The notes beneath the pieces are model-generated. The model ran no database searches. It saw only the letters and a list, made by a program, of their open reading frames with translations, and was not told the origin of the DNA. Below are positions 17,216 to 25,127 of a stretch of 64,000 bases of DNA, piece after piece. Within the stretch, counting starts at the first letter, position 1. Each line of letters starts with the position of its first letter. The translations under genes and the position numbers were made by a program. Origin of the DNA: Ruminococcus sp. AF41-9 (lineage in GTDB: Bacteria > Bacillota > Clostridia > Lachnospirales > Lachnospiraceae); NCBI RefSeq assembly GCF_003477525.1, contig NZ_QUDO01000007.1:1-64000 (forward strand), read 5' to 3'.

Positions 17216-18290
17216 AATCTCCTTTCCCTAAATCATCTAATTTTTCTGCCATCTCAATCTGCTTTGACGGAAACAGATGTGCGTACTGATAAGTGATATC
17301 AATACTCTCGTGACCTACTCGGTCAGCAATCGCCACCGCCGAAAAGCCCATATCAATCAAGAGTGAAATGTGGCTGTGACGGAGATCGTGAATGCGGATA
17401 CGCTTCACGCCTACCGCCTTTGCCCCTCTGTCCATCTCGTGATGAAGATAGCTTTTCGTTACTGTAAAGATACGGTCTTTCTTCTTCAATCCATAAATCA
17501 TACCGAGATACTCTTTCATTTCTTCACACAAAAATTGGGGCATTTTAATGGTACGGTTGCTTTTTTTCGTTTTCGGGGAAGTAATCACATCTTGTCCTTT
17601 CAAACGCTGGTAGGATTTATTGATTGTGACTGTTTCCTTATCAAAGTTAAAATCCGCCGGAGTTAAGGCTAACAGCTCGCCCTCTCGGATACCGCACCAA
17701 TAAAGCATTTCAAAGGCATAAAAGGAAACTGGCTTATCCATCATTTCAAAAGAGAATTTCTTGTATTCTTCCTTTGTCCAGAACAGCATTTCCTTGTGTT
17801 CCTCGCTTCCCATATTTCCCACCTTTGCTGCTGGATTGGAACGCAGTTCATAGTAGCGGACAGCGTGGTTAAAAATGGCAGATAACTGATTGTGCAGCGT
17901 TTTCAGATACGTCTGCGAGTAAGGCTTTTTCTTCTCATCACGATAGGCAAGCATTTCATTCTGCCAAGCGATAATCTCCTTTGTGGAAATCTCGCTGATT
18001 TTCAGCTTTCCAAAATACGGAAGTATCTTTGTGCGAATGATATGCTCTTTTGTCAGCCAGGTGTTTTCTTTCAATCGGTTCTTTACATCATTGATATAAA
18101 GTTCTGTAAAAGCTTCAAAACTCATATCAAGGTCTGAAGAAGTCTGCAATTTGAACATCCTTTCCCATTCCTGTGCTTCTCGTTTGGTAGCAAAGCCACG
18201 CTTGCATTTCTGCTTGCGTTCCCCTTTCCAGTTCACATACCTTGCCATCACGTACCAAGTACCATTATCTTCATTCTTAAATACTGGCAT
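17199..18290 (-). CDS. tyrosine site-specific integrase (element B)
   Basis: 363 residues. Catalytic residues are seen in CGIREGELLAL, HDLRHSHISLL and GHESIDITYQYAHLF. The N-terminal arm-binding domain starts MPVFKNEDNGTWYVMARYVN. It is a close paralogue of the element A integrase, and both elements end in the same att core, so they probably compete for one chromosomal site and stacked there. The start lies one base after the excisionase stop. Confidence 0.88.
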   Translation of the reverse strand: MPVFKNEDNGTWYVMARYVNWKGERKQKCKRGFATKREAQEWERMFKLQTSSDLDMSFEAFTELYINDVKNRLKENTWLTKEHIIRTKILPYFGKLKISEISTKEIIAWQNEMLAYRDEKKKPYSQTYLKTLHNQLSAIFNHAVRYYELRSNPAAKVGNMGSEEHKEMLFWTKEEYKKFSFEMMDKPVSFYAFEMLYWCGIREGELLALTPADFNFDKETVTINKSYQRLKGQDVITSPKTKKSNRTIKMPQFLCEEMKEYLGMIYGLKKKDRIFTVTKSYLHHEMDRGAKAVGVKRIRIHDLRHSHISLLIDMGFSAVAIADRVGHESIDITYQYAHLFPSKQIEMAEKLDDLGKGDFENVS

Positions 18291-18479
18291 TTACATTTCC
18301 CCCTTTCCTGCTCCATAGAGCCTTTTGTAAAAATACTGGCGGTTTACACGCCCTGCAATCGTAATAAAACCCTTCGCTTTCAATTCCTCATTTAATTGTC
18401 TGATAAGTTTATAAGCATAAGGTTTTGATACGTTTAGTTCCTGAGCCACATCTTCGGCTCGGATAAATCTGTTTTCCAT
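18291..18479 (-). CDS. excisionase-like HTH protein (element B)
   Basis: 62 residues from MENRFIRAEDVAQELNVSKP (ATG 18479); the longer frame to 18686 runs through the control region and is not favoured. YAYKLIRQLNEELKAKGF, then AGRVNRQYF, parallels the element A excisionase. It is divergent from the XRE gene. Confidence 0.75.
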   Translation of the reverse strand: MENRFIRAEDVAQELNVSKPYAYKLIRQLNEELKAKGFITIAGRVNRQYFYKRLYGAGKGEM

Positions 18480-18823
18480 ATCGTCTTTCCTTTCTTTTAA
18501 AAATTTTGTTGCCGCTTTCTCCGTGTTAAAGTTCCAACAGGCACTCCCGCTTGTCGTCAGGCGCTGTGCTGTCCCAATGTACCGCAGTACATCAGGCGCT
18601 CGCTTGCGGTCAGGCAAGGTCTTGGCGGTTTGGCTTTTCGAACGGTCATTCAGTTGTTGTGTTAAGCATATTTGCTTAATGCGCAATTCATTTTACTAAA
18701 CATATTTGCTATTGTCAAGTGGCTATGAAGAAAATACTAAACATTTTTGTTTCGGTTTTTCTTGACTTTCACTAAACATTTCTGCTATACTTATTTCACT
18801 ACATATAAAAGGAGCGTATCATT
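18480..18823 (+). promoter_or_regulatory. divergent control region with promoter and four operator-like sites (element B)
   Basis: Plus-strand promoter TTGACT (18762-18767), 18 bases, TATACT (18786-18791). The motif ACTAAACATWTTTGCT occurs at 18695-18710, 18736-18750 and 18771-18786. The last fills the promoter spacer, which suggests autorepression by the XRE protein. A perfect palindrome TTAAGCATATTTGCTTAA lies at 18662-18679. The part 18530-18650 is GC-richer with short repeats of CAGGCGCT. No gene is supported here. Confidence 0.65.
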
Positions 18824-19354
18824 ATGGCTATTAGCGAAAGAATACATTTTTTCAGACTAATGCGTGGTATGACACAAAAGTATCTCGGTACAGCAGTCGG
18901 TTTTCCAGAAAAGAGTGCTGATGTGCGTTTGGCACAGTACGAAACTGGCACACGCAAACCGAAAGCAGACCTTACAAATGCATTGGCACAGGTGCTTGAT
19001 GTTTCCCCACAGGCTCTTGATGTTCCTGACATAGACAGCTATATCGGTCTTATGCACACCCTGTTTACCCTTGAAGATATTTACGGTCTTACTGTCAGCG
19101 AAGCAGATGGAGAGGTATGCTTAAAGGTCAACAAGGATAAAGGCAGAGAAGCATATGAACTCATCAAAATGCTGTATGCTTGGAAAGAACAGGCAGACAA
19201 GCTATCTTCCGAAGAAATCAGCAGGGAAGAGTATGATAACTGGCGTTACCATTATCCAGCGTTCGGCACCACACAACGTTGGGCAAAAGTTCCATCACAG
19301 GAACTCAGTGACGCACTCGTAGAAGCATTCAAAGACCACTTGAAAGATAAATAA
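18824..19354 (+). CDS. XRE-family regulator (element B)
   Basis: 176 residues; ATG after AAAGGAGCGTATCATT. HTH: IHFFRLMRGMTQKYLGTAVG. The C-terminal region IGLMHTLFTLEDIYGLTV to NWRYHYPAFGTTQRWAKVPS aligns with the element A regulator. It is likely the repressor of excision and transfer, acting on the ACTAAACAT sites upstream. It ends at a plus-strand terminator. Confidence 0.82.
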   Translation: MAISERIHFFRLMRGMTQKYLGTAVGFPEKSADVRLAQYETGTRKPKADLTNALAQVLDVSPQALDVPDIDSYIGLMHTLFTLEDIYGLTVSEADGEVCLKVNKDKGREAYELIKMLYAWKEQADKLSSEEISREEYDNWRYHYPAFGTTQRWAKVPSQELSDALVEAFKDHLKDK

Positions 19355-19365
19355 GCACGACAAAA

Positions 19366-19402
19366 AGCCCTTAACTATGGTTATTAACCACAGCTAAGGG
19401 CT
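19366..19402 (+). terminator. terminator of the element B regulator
   Basis: AGCCCTTA and TAAGGGCT are perfect outer arms, with CTATGG/CCACAG inside and loop TTATTAA, followed by TCGTTTAT. It begins 12 bases after the XRE stop. Confidence 0.65.
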
Positions 19403-19523
19403 TCGTTTATAATATGGAATTCGTTCAGAGCCAAGCTCCGAACTTTAGTCAGCAAGCCACCCGATAATCATTCCGTTACCCATAAACCACTGGATAACAA
19501 GAATAATGGCACTTGCTATGACT

Positions 19524-19540
19524 GTTATCAATTTGTTATC
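19524..19540. repeat. 11-bp-period direct repeat, likely integrase arm site (element B)
   Basis: GTTATCAATTTGTTATC: two GTTATC units 11 bases apart, 24 bases before the att core, exactly as in element A. Confidence 0.5.
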
Positions 19541-19564
19541 AAAAGACTAATCGAAGTCGCTGAA

Positions 19565-19588
19565 ACCCGCATAAATACTGGCTTCTTA
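19565..19588. other. attachment-site core at the right end of element B
   Basis: ACCCGCATAAATACTGG followed by CTTCTTA; 23 of 24 bases equal 12116-12139. The two copies bound element B (about 7.45 kb). Confidence 0.65.
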
Positions 19589-19734
19589 AAGCATTTCAAA
19601 TTATTCAAACTCAATAACAACGTTTTAGCGGCTGCTGTTTTTGTATGTTTCATACACGTTTTTATTGTTTTTATTATTTATATTATTTATGGTTTTTCTG
19701 GCTCTCAAAATTTCCGGTACAATTTTGGTACACA
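19589..19734. other. junction between element B and prophage genes
   Basis: AT-rich DNA with no gene supported. GGTACAATTTTGGTACA at 19716-19732 again has two six-base units 11 bases apart, the same layout as the arm sites of A and B but another sequence. It may be the arm site of the prophage integrase or of a third element. Confidence 0.4.
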
Positions 19735-19941
19735 TCATTCTGTTTGCCCTCTTCCCAGCTTTTCCAAATACAAGGCGGCTGCCTCCTCGTAAAAATCAGA
19801 GCGGCTGTATGCTTTTCCCTCTTGCTGACGCCTTTCTTCCACGTACTCGTCAATAGCGTCAAGCCGATCAAGTGGTGCGTGGACTGTTATCGGTACCCGG
19901 CGCGAGGCACCTTTAAATTTTCTACCGTATGTTGCTGCCAT
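19735..19941 (-). CDS. small ribbon-helix-helix-like DNA-binding protein
   Basis: 68 residues from MAATYGRKFKGASRRVPITV, ATG 19941 after GGAGGAATAAAG. VPITVHAPLDRLDAIDEYVE followed by SRSDFYEEAAALYLEKL resembles the ribbon-helix-helix fold of CopG/Arc-like regulators. It is the last gene of the small operon at this end of the prophage, two bases after a Cys-rich gene. Confidence 0.6.
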   Translation of the reverse strand: MAATYGRKFKGASRRVPITVHAPLDRLDAIDEYVEERRQQEGKAYSRSDFYEEAAALYLEKLGRGQTE

Positions 19942-19943
19942 CT

Positions 19944-20114
19944 TTATTCCTCCCTTTTTAGAGGGCAATCTTTTCTGCACCCCTCTTCCGGGCATACAGG
20001 TCTTGTGCCCAATGCCGCGCAATGGTAATGCTCTCCCTTTGAAAAACTCAACATACAAGCGGTGCAATTTATTCCCTTTTCATCAGAAAAACTTAAATTC
20101 AAGATAGCTTTCAT
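19944..20114 (-). CDS. 56-residue Cys-rich small protein
   Basis: ATG at 20114 overlaps the stop of the ADP-ribosylglycohydrolase (ATGA), and the stop lies just before the ribosome-binding site of the next gene. It contains CTAC, HYHC, then CPEEGCRKDC, so it probably binds zinc. Family unknown. Coupling to the hydrolase gene suggests shared expression. Confidence 0.6.
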   Translation of the reverse strand: MKAILNLSFSDEKGINCTACMLSFSKGEHYHCAALGTRPVCPEEGCRKDCPLKREE

Positions 20115-21070
20115 CTCTTTTTCTCCTCGTGGTTTTTCGCTGCGTCGCCTGTCAGGCTGATCAGTGTACTCTTTGTATCGCTATCCAGTACCATACGCCA
20201 CCGGAGCGGAATCTTCTCATATCCATACAGGGCGCCTGCCAATCCGCCAGTAATGGCCGCGATTGTGTCCGCGTCTCCTCCCAGGTTTGCAGCTTTAACA
20301 ACGGCCGCCTCAAAGTTCTTTGTACTTCTCAGGCAGTGCAGGGCGCAATGCAAAGAGTCAACCACAAAACCGCTAGGATTCAGGTTTGCCGGCTCTGCCT
20401 TTCGGCTGTATCGTGTGCCCCTTGTAATGTCGTTCAGGCCGTTGCATAGTTTTTGCACCGTATCTGCATGGTGCATGATTAAATAGTATACCATTTTTGT
20501 ATAAAGCTGGCAAGCCTCCGCGCTCAGGTCGTCCCAGTGTGTCAGACGTCCGATTCTGTCTGCAACCTCTACGGCTCTGCTCTCGTCTGTATAGTACAAG
20601 CCTGGGTATACGGTACGCATCAGAGCGCCATTGCCTGCGCTTCTGTTCCCGTTCTGCTGGGCTGTCAGCTGTGCTGCCTGCTCCCATAGTTCATATGGTG
20701 CCAGGCCCTTGCAACTTTTCAGTTCCGGCCGTCTCAGCATCATCTGCAGTGCGTTTGTGATCGCGCTGCGGCAGGTGCCGCCGATATCTTTCGGGCCTCC
20801 CATGGCCCACTCTGCAAAATGCTTGCCCGCCCACGGTTCCGGATTCTCCGGGTGCATTGCTACGCCCAGGGCTGCTGCGATTGTCATTTGCGTGTCGTCA
20901 GTAACTTCTCCCGGCTTTACGTTCAGCCACCCGCCGCCGATCATTTCTTTCACGATTCCGTGCTTGTGCTGGATTTCCTTTGCGTTCATAAATTCCAGCG
21001 GGGCGCCCAGTGCGTCCCCTACTGCTACACCAAATAATGCGCCGCCGATTTTGTTTGCTAAATTCGTCAT
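20111..21070 (-). CDS. ADP-ribosylglycohydrolase (DraG/ARH family)
   Basis: 319 residues, the normal family length. GALFGVAVGDALGAPLEF and GEVTDDTQMTIA give the N-terminal metal ligands. NGALMR and ANLGGDADTIAAITGGLAGA give the second metal site with the GDADT aspartates. Two Mg ions bind the ADP-ribose, and the enzyme removes ADP-ribose from arginine or other acceptors in the cytoplasm. In a prophage it may undo host ADP-ribosylation defence, or protect the cell from the phage's own ADP-ribosyltransferase-like domain at 49238. Codon use fits the prophage. Confidence 0.85.
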   Translation of the reverse strand: MTNLANKIGGALFGVAVGDALGAPLEFMNAKEIQHKHGIVKEMIGGGWLNVKPGEVTDDTQMTIAAALGVAMHPENPEPWAGKHFAEWAMGGPKDIGGTCRSAITNALQMMLRRPELKSCKGLAPYELWEQAAQLTAQQNGNRSAGNGALMRTVYPGLYYTDESRAVEVADRIGRLTHWDDLSAEACQLYTKMVYYLIMHHADTVQKLCNGLNDITRGTRYSRKAEPANLNPSGFVVDSLHCALHCLRSTKNFEAAVVKAANLGGDADTIAAITGGLAGALYGYEKIPLRWRMVLDSDTKSTLISLTGDAAKNHEEKKR

Positions 21071-21082
21071 AACTTTGTCCTC

Positions 21083-21265
21083 CTATGCGATTCTTTCAAA
21101 TTCAAATATGCCAATGCTTGCAATAAAAGCCTTTGTTGTCCGGAGTCCGGTATTTACCTGCTGCCCGTCAACATACTGGCGTAAATAGTAGCCGCCTACC
21201 ATCTTTACGACCTCCCATGTTTTCTTGCTGTTGTACCGGTCCCGGTACCATTCTCTTTTTACCAT
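21083..21265 (-). CDS. hypothetical small phage protein
   Basis: 60 residues from MVKREWYRDRYNSKKTWEVV (ATG 21265). A beta-rich basic sequence ending FIASIGIFEFERIA. Family not recognised. It lies in the short operon upstream of the ADP-ribosylglycohydrolase. Confidence 0.5.
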   Translation of the reverse strand: MVKREWYRDRYNSKKTWEVVKMVGGYYLRQYVDGQQVNTGLRTTKAFIASIGIFEFERIA

Positions 21266-21275
21266 GCCGCCCTCC

Positions 21276-21500
21276 TCATAAGTGAGCCGTTGCGCTATAT
21301 CCGCGTCGGTCATAATAAATATAACAGCCCAGTTCCTCGCAAGCCTTTTCAACGATCCACGAGTCATTGTCAAGCCCCAGGCGCACCCTGCCGTTTCTCA
21401 GCAGTCTCAGCAGGAGCTTTGCAGCTCCCAGCTGTCCCTTTCGCACCATTTCCCGGTGCAGCTCCATTGCTTTATACCTGCGGATTTTCTTCTCTAACAT
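21276..21500 (-). CDS. hypothetical small phage protein
   Basis: 74 residues, basic and helical N-terminal half (KKIRRYKAMELHREMVRKG), ending in YYDRRGYSATAHL. Not recognised. Spaced 10-11 bases from its neighbours, consistent with an operon of accessory genes. Confidence 0.5.
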   Translation of the reverse strand: MLEKKIRRYKAMELHREMVRKGQLGAAKLLLRLLRNGRVRLGLDNDSWIVEKACEELGCYIYYDRRGYSATAHL

Positions 21501-21511
21501 GTCGCTGCCTC

Positions 21512-21775
21512 CTATCTACCTGCGAATCTCGGTACAAAAAAGCCAAAATCATCCGCCGGGAATTTATCTCTTACAATGTGATCCATAATTCCATAAAGAT
21601 CATGGATAAAGTTAAAATCATCCGCGGCCAGCCACTCCTCTAATCTTAAATTAAACTTTTCGTCTGCGCTTTCGATATCCATTAACAAGCTCAATCTTTC
21701 TCCTGTATATAATCCGCTTTCCTCAGCTCTTTTCGCAATCTCTACATACATTCCATATCTCTGTGCTTTACTCAT
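21512..21775 (-). CDS. hypothetical phage protein
   Basis: 87 residues, acidic and mostly helical (YVEIAKRAEESGLYTGERLS, then DFNFIHDLYGIMDHIV). Good ribosome-binding site. Function unknown; kept because of operon spacing and clean codon use. Confidence 0.55.
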   Translation of the reverse strand: MSKAQRYGMYVEIAKRAEESGLYTGERLSLLMDIESADEKFNLRLEEWLAADDFNFIHDLYGIMDHIVRDKFPADDFGFFVPRFAGR

Positions 21776-21802
21776 AGCGTTCCCCTTTCCGGATCCGGCA
21801 GC

Positions 21803-22045
21803 TTACGCTGCCAGCTCCTGTACGTACTCCATACCCTCAAAGCTACAAAAGCCGCCAGCATCCAAAATGCTCTGCAGTGCTCTCTTGCCACCGCACGGGA
21901 TGTATGGTACCAAAATACCAAACTCGTCACGGTCTGCACTAAAGGCAACCCAACCTTTTCCCGGCTCATACAGCCCCCAGCCAGTTACAACGCGGCTGAT
22001 TTTCTTGGTTCCAAATCGTGTGTTCTTTAATCTCTTAATCTGCAT
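21803..22045 (-). CDS. hypothetical phage protein, first gene of the small operon
   Basis: 80 residues starting MQIKRLKNTRFGTKKISRVV, behind GAGGAGGACATAAAA. Beta-rich, with IPCGGKRALQSILDAGGF. Not recognised. It opens the operon that ends with the ADP-ribosylglycohydrolase, the Cys-rich protein and the ribbon-helix-helix protein. Confidence 0.55.
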   Translation of the reverse strand: MQIKRLKNTRFGTKKISRVVTGWGLYEPGKGWVAFSADRDEFGILVPYIPCGGKRALQSILDAGGFCSFEGMEYVQELAA

Positions 22046-22079
22046 TTTTATGTCCTCCTCTGTAGCTCTCTTTCAACTG

Positions 22080-22140
22080 TCTTTATTATAAACCAATGGC
22101 GGTTTATATTCTATAGACCGAATAGACAAACTTTAGTGTA
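22080..22140 (-). promoter_or_regulatory. promoter/operator region of the ADP-ribosylglycohydrolase operon
   Basis: TATAAACC and GGTTTATA (22087-22108) form a perfect 8-base inverted repeat with a 6-base spacer. On the minus strand one arm runs into TATAAT, a good -10 box. TTGTCT and GTCTAT repeats lie upstream. This looks like a repressor-controlled promoter separate from the late operon. Confidence 0.5.
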
Positions 22141-22187
22141 GTGAAGTGCATGAAAAGGATACAAGATAGACAACTATTTTTAAGCAC

Positions 22188-22249
22188 AAAAAAAGAGGGT
22201 GGCTCCCAGGTTTCAGGCGTTTACCTGACCCCCTTGAGAACCCCCTCTT
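22188..22249 (-). terminator. strong terminator of the phage late operon
   Basis: On the minus strand AAGAGGGGG pairs with CCCTCTT, with an inner stem GTCAGGTAAACGCCTGA, followed by seven T. It lies about 95 bases past the endolysin stop. Confidence 0.8.
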
Positions 22250-22342
22250 CGGCGCATTTTACACTATATTTTCATTTCTGTAAATCCCGGAATAACAGAC
22301 AAAAAGCCTTGCCAAAAAGATACAGAATAGACAACGGGCAAA

Positions 22343-23842
22343 TTATACCCGTTTTACATAGTCCAGGCTGATCCAGCCGTCTGCGTTCTTCTCGTATGCT
22401 TTCAGCAGACCCCATTTTGTCGCGCCTGCTCCGTTCTTTTCCTTTACGATTGTAAAAGTACCTTTTCCGGTATACTTCGACTGTCCGTTTTTCTCCGTCC
22501 AATAATCGTAATTTGTGCCCGCACCCTTCCGGATTCTCAAATCGGTAATTTCAACGCGCACCTGGTACGGCTGGAATGCTGCCGCCGGGTAAACCTGGCT
22601 GCCGTTCCAGTCAAATACTTTGTAACCGCTGTTCTGACCAGCGCACGCTTTGGCATTGGCCAGACTGGTAAAAGCACCTTTCTGGCTGGCTGCGTCCGCC
22701 CAGCTCTTGCGCACTCTGTAATATTTCTTTGCAGTGGTTGGCTGTGCCGGTGTTGCTGGTGTGGCTACTGTACCGCTGCCGATTTTCTTCTTAAAATCGT
22801 TCCATGCGCTCTCAGATCCGCTTGCAGAGTTCCATCCGTATACACCAGGGCAATATTTACCGTTTACGTCAAAATGGCGGATAACTCTGGAAGCTGGCAC
22901 GCCGTACAGTTTCATGAGGTACTTAGTCAGCTCAATAGCGCTGTTGATCGTTGCCTGCTCAAAATACCAGTCTTTGCTGTTTGCGTTTTTGTTTCCTTTG
23001 TTTCTTACGCACATTTCAATGGACACGCTGTTGGCATTTCTGGCTACGCCGTACAAGCTGCCACCCTGGCTGGACTGTCTGCCGCCGCCTACAGCCCAAC
23101 AGTAACGGGCTTTCGGGTTCGGGTTATACTGCCAGATTTCTCCCTCGAAACCGACGTAAAAATCAGCACTGGCCTGTGTCGTGCTGCGCTGATTATAATA
23201 GTCGATATTGTTCTTTGCGGTACCTGTTGCACCTACATAGTGGATAACAATGTACTCAATTCCTCCGCTGCGTGGGCTTGTGTTGTGTGTTCCGAAATTC
23301 TGGTTCTGGTTAATTTTCAAGGTGCTCACTCCTCCCTGTGCTGCCTGATCGTATTTCGTCAAATTGTATTTGTTGATAATACTCAGGACTTTGTTTACAT
23401 ACTTTGTATCTGTTGCATATCCGCCTGCCTTAATGATTCCGATAGCTTTCGCCGGATCCTTTTCTCCTTTCAGGCCTGCGTAACGCTTTTTGTTTCCGTT
23501 CATGGCGCCCAGTAAATATGCGCTGTGATCTGCCACGCTATCTGCAGCGCTTGCATATTTCCGGAAATCTGCTGTAATTGTGTAGGCGTTTCCGTTCGCG
23601 TCCTCTTCTCCGGTCTGCTTCCGGTACTTGCTTACGCCGTCCCAGGTGCTGCCTGGCCAGGTGTTTCCGGACAAGCTGCATTTCATCCCGAAAAAGTTGT
23701 TTGCATTTCTGGCCAGCTCTGTGCTACCGTAACCGGATTCCAGGATTGCTTGCGCCGTTGTTACTGAAGCCAGCACGCCACTTTTTGCCATGTCTGCCTG
23801 CGCCAGTGGCCCCATAAAGCTGATAAATTCCTGCTCTGTCAT
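22343..23842 (-). CDS. endolysin: glucosaminidase + N-acetylmuramoyl-L-alanine amidase
   Basis: 499 residues from MTEQEFISFMGPLAQADMAK (ATG 23842). Residues 1-150 are a glucosaminidase (FlgJ/LytF type: VTTAQAILESGYG with the catalytic Glu, NNFFGMKC). Residues 190-340 are an Amidase_2 domain (YIVIHYVG, VSIEMC, VIRHFDVNGKYCPG zinc ligands). Then comes a Thr/Ala-Pro linker, a SPOR-like repeat (KKYYRVRKSWADAASQKGAF) and a C-terminal SH3-like wall-binding part (VEITDLRIRKGAGTNYDYW). It would cleave both glycan and peptide links of peptidoglycan at lysis. The holin lies just upstream and the late terminator just downstream. Confidence 0.88.
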   Translation of the reverse strand: MTEQEFISFMGPLAQADMAKSGVLASVTTAQAILESGYGSTELARNANNFFGMKCSLSGNTWPGSTWDGVSKYRKQTGEEDANGNAYTITADFRKYASAADSVADHSAYLLGAMNGNKKRYAGLKGEKDPAKAIGIIKAGGYATDTKYVNKVLSIINKYNLTKYDQAAQGGVSTLKINQNQNFGTHNTSPRSGGIEYIVIHYVGATGTAKNNIDYYNQRSTTQASADFYVGFEGEIWQYNPNPKARYCWAVGGGRQSSQGGSLYGVARNANSVSIEMCVRNKGNKNANSKDWYFEQATINSAIELTKYLMKLYGVPASRVIRHFDVNGKYCPGVYGWNSASGSESAWNDFKKKIGSGTVATPATPAQPTTAKKYYRVRKSWADAASQKGAFTSLANAKACAGQNSGYKVFDWNGSQVYPAAAFQPYQVRVEITDLRIRKGAGTNYDYWTEKNGQSKYTGKGTFTIVKEKNGAGATKWGLLKAYEKNADGWISLDYVKRV

Positions 23843-23871
23843 GTACGTCCCTCCCATAGGAAAAGGCGACC

Positions 23872-24198
23872 TTACCGGCCGCCCTGTGCGTTATTATCTG
23901 TTCTTTTCAGCTGTGCAATGGCCTGAATTACTTTGTCATACCCGACCATGGAAGCAAGCCAGGACAGCAGCACGAGTGCAATTAAATATACCGCCATCTT
24001 GTCATTGATCTGCGTCTCCGTCAGAATCAGGTACCCGGCACCTACCAGGGTGGACAGCACTACGGCCACACCGCCGGCCAGAAAATTAGAGTGGTACTTC
24101 ACTGTCATTTCGTCCAGCAGCTTCTTAATGCCCTCAGTAAACAGCCCCGTAAAAATAGATACGATCATCAATCCCAGTAAAAAAATTTCTAAAGTCAT
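23872..24198 (-). CDS. phage holin
   Basis: 108 residues with three hydrophobic segments (about 3-22, 40-60 and 68-86) and a charged tail KRTDNNAQGGR. Directly upstream of the endolysin. Size, topology and position fit a class I-type holin that opens the membrane for the endolysin. Confidence 0.78.
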   Translation of the reverse strand: MTLEIFLLGLMIVSIFTGLFTEGIKKLLDEMTVKYHSNFLAGGVAVVLSTLVGAGYLILTETQINDKMAVYLIALVLLSWLASMVGYDKVIQAIAQLKRTDNNAQGGR

Positions 24199-24209
24199 GT
24201 TTTTGCTCC

Positions 24210-24638
24210 TTATCCGATACCCTCTCCGGTATCTGTGTTGTTTTCTGGCTCCATTCCGGCCAGATCGTCAGTTTCTGCCTGCCTTATGTTCATGTCGTAC
24301 ACAATGCCGCCCTTGGTGTTTTCCTTTGCGGATTTCTGCGCATACGCCCAAAATACTCCAAACATGGCCGCTGGTACACCGATCAGCGCGTACAGTGCCG
24401 ACAAGTCGAAGCGCATCCACATAACAACCTCTGCATAGATTACTATTTCAATACAAAGACCGTATACAACCGCCATCATAGCCTTACCCCAGGCCGGTTT
24501 CTTCCTGGTGTGCCTCAGTCCCAGCTCACGCTCTCGGTCACGTACCCGCTGCCTCAGCTGCTGCTCCTCCGCTATCTGGTCAAGTTCTTTCATGCGCTTC
24601 TCATAATCTAGTTTTTTCTTAAAAAATAACTTTCTCAA
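24210..24638 (-). CDS. two-helix membrane protein of the lysis module
   Basis: 142 residues. A strongly charged coiled N-terminus (residues 1-50) is followed by two transmembrane segments (about 53-75 and 80-98) and an acidic tail. Family not recognised. Between holin and RT genes, it may be a second holin or antiholin or a spanin-like helper. Confidence 0.55.
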   Translation of the reverse strand: MRKLFFKKKLDYEKRMKELDQIAEEQQLRQRVRDRERELGLRHTRKKPAWGKAMMAVVYGLCIEIVIYAEVVMWMRFDLSALYALIGVPAAMFGVFWAYAQKSAKENTKGGIVYDMNIRQAETDDLAGMEPENNTDTGEGIG

Positions 24639-24659
24639 CCTTGTCTCACTCCTTGCAGT

Positions 24660-25043
24660 TCAAACCAGGAAAGAATGTTCTTCACAACATTTATCATAAA
24701 TTTTGCGGATATTGGCAATCGAGCGCACTGCTTTACCATTGTGGAACTTTGGGTGCTCTGCACAAAAATTTTCGTATGTGTCAATGTCCTCTATGATCTG
24801 TGTGAAATGTTCTTCCGTGTGCCTTACGTCGTGTCTGATTTCGTCATTAAAGCGAATGATCCGGTACCTGGCCGTTTCCGCTTTCCCTTTCTCAATCAGA
24901 TCAATCACATCCTTGTTTAAAGCACGCCCCAGGGCTGCTGCGATAACGCTCCATGGGTTTACCTTGATAGGTGCGATCTGTACAAGGGTGAGCACAATCA
25001 GCAGCACACCGCCGCCGGTTTCTAAAATCTCTTTCAATGTCAT
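24660..25043 (-). CDS. membrane-anchored phage protein near the lysis module
   Basis: 127 residues; one N-terminal hydrophobic helix (GGGVLLIVLTLVQIAPI), then a helical soluble part with HTEEHFTQIIEDIDTYENFC. It resembles small one-helix proteins commonly next to holins in clostridial phages, but no function is established. Confidence 0.55.
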   Translation of the reverse strand: MTLKEILETGGGVLLIVLTLVQIAPIKVNPWSVIAAALGRALNKDVIDLIEKGKAETARYRIIRFNDEIRHDVRHTEEHFTQIIEDIDTYENFCAEHPKFHNGKAVRSIANIRKIYDKCCEEHSFLV

Positions 25044-25127
25044 GCTCCCTTACCTCATCATTTTAATTTTCTGCAAAATAAAAGAACCGGCCAGGGCCAG
25101 CTCTGCGGTCAATTCTTTTTATGGGTT

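Noticed and set aside
18291..18686. Longer 131-residue version of the element B excisionase
   Set aside because: The extra N-terminal part runs through the control region with repeats and lacks a ribosome-binding site; the start at 18479 matches the paralogue.
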